Source: UBA10205 sp964373815
GTDB lineage: Archaea; Iainarchaeota; Iainarchaeia; Iainarchaeales; Iainarchaeaceae
Direction: 5' to 3'
DNA: 49,546 nt
NCBI GenBank assembly: GCA_964373815.1
Contig: CAYJWI010000007.1
Span: 1 to 49,546 of the forward strand
Shown: piece after piece, positions 47,971 through 49,546 of the stretch
How the letters are laid out: the number at the start of each line of letters is the position of its first letter
How positions within the stretch are numbered: the stretch's first letter is position 1
Notes under the pieces: generated by a model
What the model was told of the DNA's origin: nothing
Database searches by the model: none
What the model saw: the letters and a program-made list of their open reading frames with translations, nothing else
Made by a program: the position numbers and the translations under genes

Positions 47971-48573
47971 TCAGCCTTGCATCCGGCGCAGATTTTCCAG
48001 CATGTACTCGATTGGCGCGGTATACGTTGCCCCGAGCTGGCCAAAGGCATCCATCGCATTTGACCTGTAATAATGCTCCCTTGCCAGATGCGGCTTTCTA
48101 AGGGAGTTGGCCGCTGAAAGGATTTCTTTAGCCCTCCCCTGCGCGTGCTCCACCAAAGAAATAGCCTTTGCTATGGCTTCTCCCCTATTTTTAGATTCGC
48201 GTTCAAGCATCATGACAAGACTATTGGCTTTAACATCACCGCTCAAATCGCTCAAAAGCAGTTTTGGGAATTGTTCTGAAATAATGCGCCCCCGTGTAAT
48301 GCCTAGAAAATTTTTTGTTATATACCCTTCTACAGTTCTTCGAAGCGCATCCTCTATGGTTTTGTGCTTCCAGTTCTTTTCAGGTGTTTGCGCTGCCAAT
48401 CCTCGGAGGCGCCCAATCTCCCCTCTCTCTTTTGCCCAAATAAGGTACATCTTTACAAGTGAATGCTGCCCCCTGGCAGTGCCGATGGGAAAGGGTTTTA
48501 GGGGAACCGAAGATGCAGGATTGTGGCCCGGTTTTGCTTTTATTGCTCTCTGGGGTCGTCTTGGCAAGGGCAT
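47971..48573 (-). CDS. Unknown helical basic protein
   Basis: 200 residues from ATG 48573. The N-terminal 45 residues are Pro/Lys/Arg-rich and likely disordered (PRRPQRAIKAKPGHNP); the rest is helical (AIAKAISLVEHAQGRAKEIL, MDAFGQLGATYTAPIEYML). Part of the gene is AT-rich (about 48160-48370). First gene of the probable operon with 47317-47964 and panB. Function unknown. Confidence 0.65.
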   Translation of the reverse strand: MPLPRRPQRAIKAKPGHNPASSVPLKPFPIGTARGQHSLVKMYLIWAKERGEIGRLRGLAAQTPEKNWKHKTIEDALRRTVEGYITKNFLGITRGRIISEQFPKLLLSDLSGDVKANSLVMMLERESKNRGEAIAKAISLVEHAQGRAKEILSAANSLRKPHLAREHYYRSNAMDAFGQLGATYTAPIEYMLENLRRMQG

Positions 48574-48647
48574 CGTACCACAATAAAACCAATGCCGAAC
48601 CTATACTTAAATAATCCTTTTCAAAGTCAATTGGATAGGTGTTTTTG

Positions 48648-49546
48648 TTGGAAGAAACTGAAGTCATCTGGATGAACGGGAAAATGGTGAAGTGGCCAGA
48701 TGCACGCATACACATACTCACCCATACATTGCATTACGGGACAGGGGTTTTCGAGGGCATTCGGTGCTACAACACCCCAAAAGGCCCTGCAATATTCAGG
48801 CTCAAGGGCCATGTGAAAAGGCTCCTTGATTCTGCGCACATAATGCAGATGAAGGCCACTTACTCGAAGGAAGATTACGAGAAGGCGTGCAGGCTTGTCG
48901 TGAAGCAGAACAGGCTAAAGGAGTGCTACATCAGGCCCATAATTTATTTCGGCTACGGAAAAATGGGGCTTGCAACAAGCGGCTGCGCCGTCGACTCCTC
49001 GGTGGCCGCATGGCCCTGGGGCTCATACCTCGGAGAGGAAGGGCTCAAGCACGGCATCCGCGCGAAGGTTTCCTCCTTCACAAGGCCCGGGGTGAATGAA
49101 TCGATGACAAAGTCGAAGACAACCGGAAATTATGCGAACAGCACGCTTGCGAAAATGGAGGCGCTCAACGCAGGATATGAGGAGGCGATAATACTTGACT
49201 CCGATGGCTTTGTCGCGGAGTGCTCGGGGGAGAACATTTTCATTGTGAGGGAGGGCGAGCTCATAACGCCTCCCGCAACAAACGCGCTTGAAGGCATTAC
49301 GCGCAAAAGCGTAATGCAGGTCGCAAGGGACTTGGGGATTAAAGTACGGGAGGAGAGCTTCACGCGCGACCAGCTCTACATTTCGGACGAGTGCTTCATC
49401 ACCGGCACCGCGGCGGAACTAACGCCCGTGCGCGAAGTAGACAACCGCACAATCGGGGGCGGAAAGCCAGGGCCTGTCACAAAGAAGCTGCAGGGGAAGT
49501 TCTTTGACATCGTGCACGGCAAGGCGGCCAAGTACAAGAAGTGGCT
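48648..49546 (+). CDS. ilvE: Branched-chain amino acid aminotransferase (3' end cut by window)
   Basis: PLP enzyme moving the amino group between glutamate and valine, leucine or isoleucine keto acids. 299 codons are visible with no stop, so nearly all of the usual 290-310 residues is present. TTG 48648 is the likely start: AGGTG (48636-48640) stands seven bases before it, and MEETEVIWMNGKMV is a normal family N-terminus. Other motifs: HTLHYGTGVFEGIR, the PLP-lysine region SKTTGNYANS, ECSGENIF and FITGTAAELTPV. Confidence 0.93.
   Translation, partial: MEETEVIWMNGKMVKWPDARIHILTHTLHYGTGVFEGIRCYNTPKGPAIFRLKGHVKRLLDSAHIMQMKATYSKEDYEKACRLVVKQNRLKECYIRPIIYFGYGKMGLATSGCAVDSSVAAWPWGSYLGEEGLKHGIRAKVSSFTRPGVNESMTKSKTTGNYANSTLAKMEALNAGYEEAIILDSDGFVAECSGENIFIVREGELITPPATNALEGITRKSVMQVARDLGIKVREESFTRDQLYISDECFITGTAAELTPVREVDNRTIGGGKPGPVTKKLQGKFFDIVHGKAAKYKKW

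Noticed and set aside
1..49546. CRISPR arrays, insertion sequences, rRNA genes
   Set aside because: No regularly spaced repeats, transposase motifs or rRNA-like stretches were seen when reading both strands; very degraded elements could have been missed.

Overview
The window looks like a compact archaeal chromosome segment, probably from a DPANN-type lineage such as Diapherotrites or Micrarchaeota; the phylum is a low-confidence guess. Archaeal marks are a TFB with zinc ribbon and cyclin repeats, a 72-residue histone, ribosomal protein eS8, the KEOPS subunit Cgi121, a Hef helicase-nuclease, an archaeal cytidylate kinase, a tRNA-Arg without an encoded CCA, and TATA-like boxes about 25-29 bases before many start codons, which suggests leaderless transcripts. 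Many proteins look bacterial in type (Zwf, Pgl, Gnd, Tgt, FolE, MsrA), which suggests substantial gene import.

Layout. 1-171 is the tail of a membrane protein. 449-2022 holds ahcY and a small basic protein. 2120-5546 is scpA followed by four members (A1-A4) of an unrecognised two-module protein family. 5666-15077 is an operon of three very large or large surface proteins plus a small serine hydrolase. 15222-18161 has membrane proteins including an aquaporin. 18262-22145 has tRNA-Arg(CCG), msrA, a bacterial-type tgt, pepA and two small ORFans. 22168-26865 is an oxidative pentose phosphate cluster read on the minus strand: tal, gnd, a further family A gene (A7), pgl, zwf. A5 and A6 diverge from it at 26962-28505. 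28547-30271 has superoxide dismutase and three small helical paralogues (family B). 30375-32639 has a predicted metallopeptidase, a RibD/DHFR-like reductase, folE and an endonuclease III-like gene. 33673-35930 is an iron-sulfur group (DUF1858-IscA fusion, Mrp/NBP35 ATPase, FNR-like flavoprotein). 35927-41710 carries a metal/cobalamin-binding-like protein, scpB, hsp20, rnhB, tfb, eS8 and cgi121. 41768-45057 has hef divergent from the histone gene. 45064-49546 has a KaiC-like ATPase, cytidylate kinase, panB, two ORFans and a branched-chain aminotransferase cut by the window end.

Functionally, glucose-6-phosphate can be oxidised to ribulose-5-phosphate with NADPH supply (zwf, pgl, gnd), with transaldolase handling sugar phosphates; sod and msrA suggest contact with oxygen. 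PanB and IlvE belong to pantothenate and branched-chain metabolism. ScpA and ScpB, in separate places, are chromosome-organisation (SMC) partners.

Two assembly gaps of 100 N are present. The first (24769-24868) is almost certainly false: the same 27 bases end both flanks, and collapsing 127 bases restores one 192-codon gene (A7). The most interesting undescribed material is family A (seven members, two gene arrays, one inside the pentose phosphate operon), the family B trio, a hairpin-bearing repeat at 327-415 and 15075-15145, and the giant surface-protein operon. No CRISPR array, insertion sequence or rRNA was seen.
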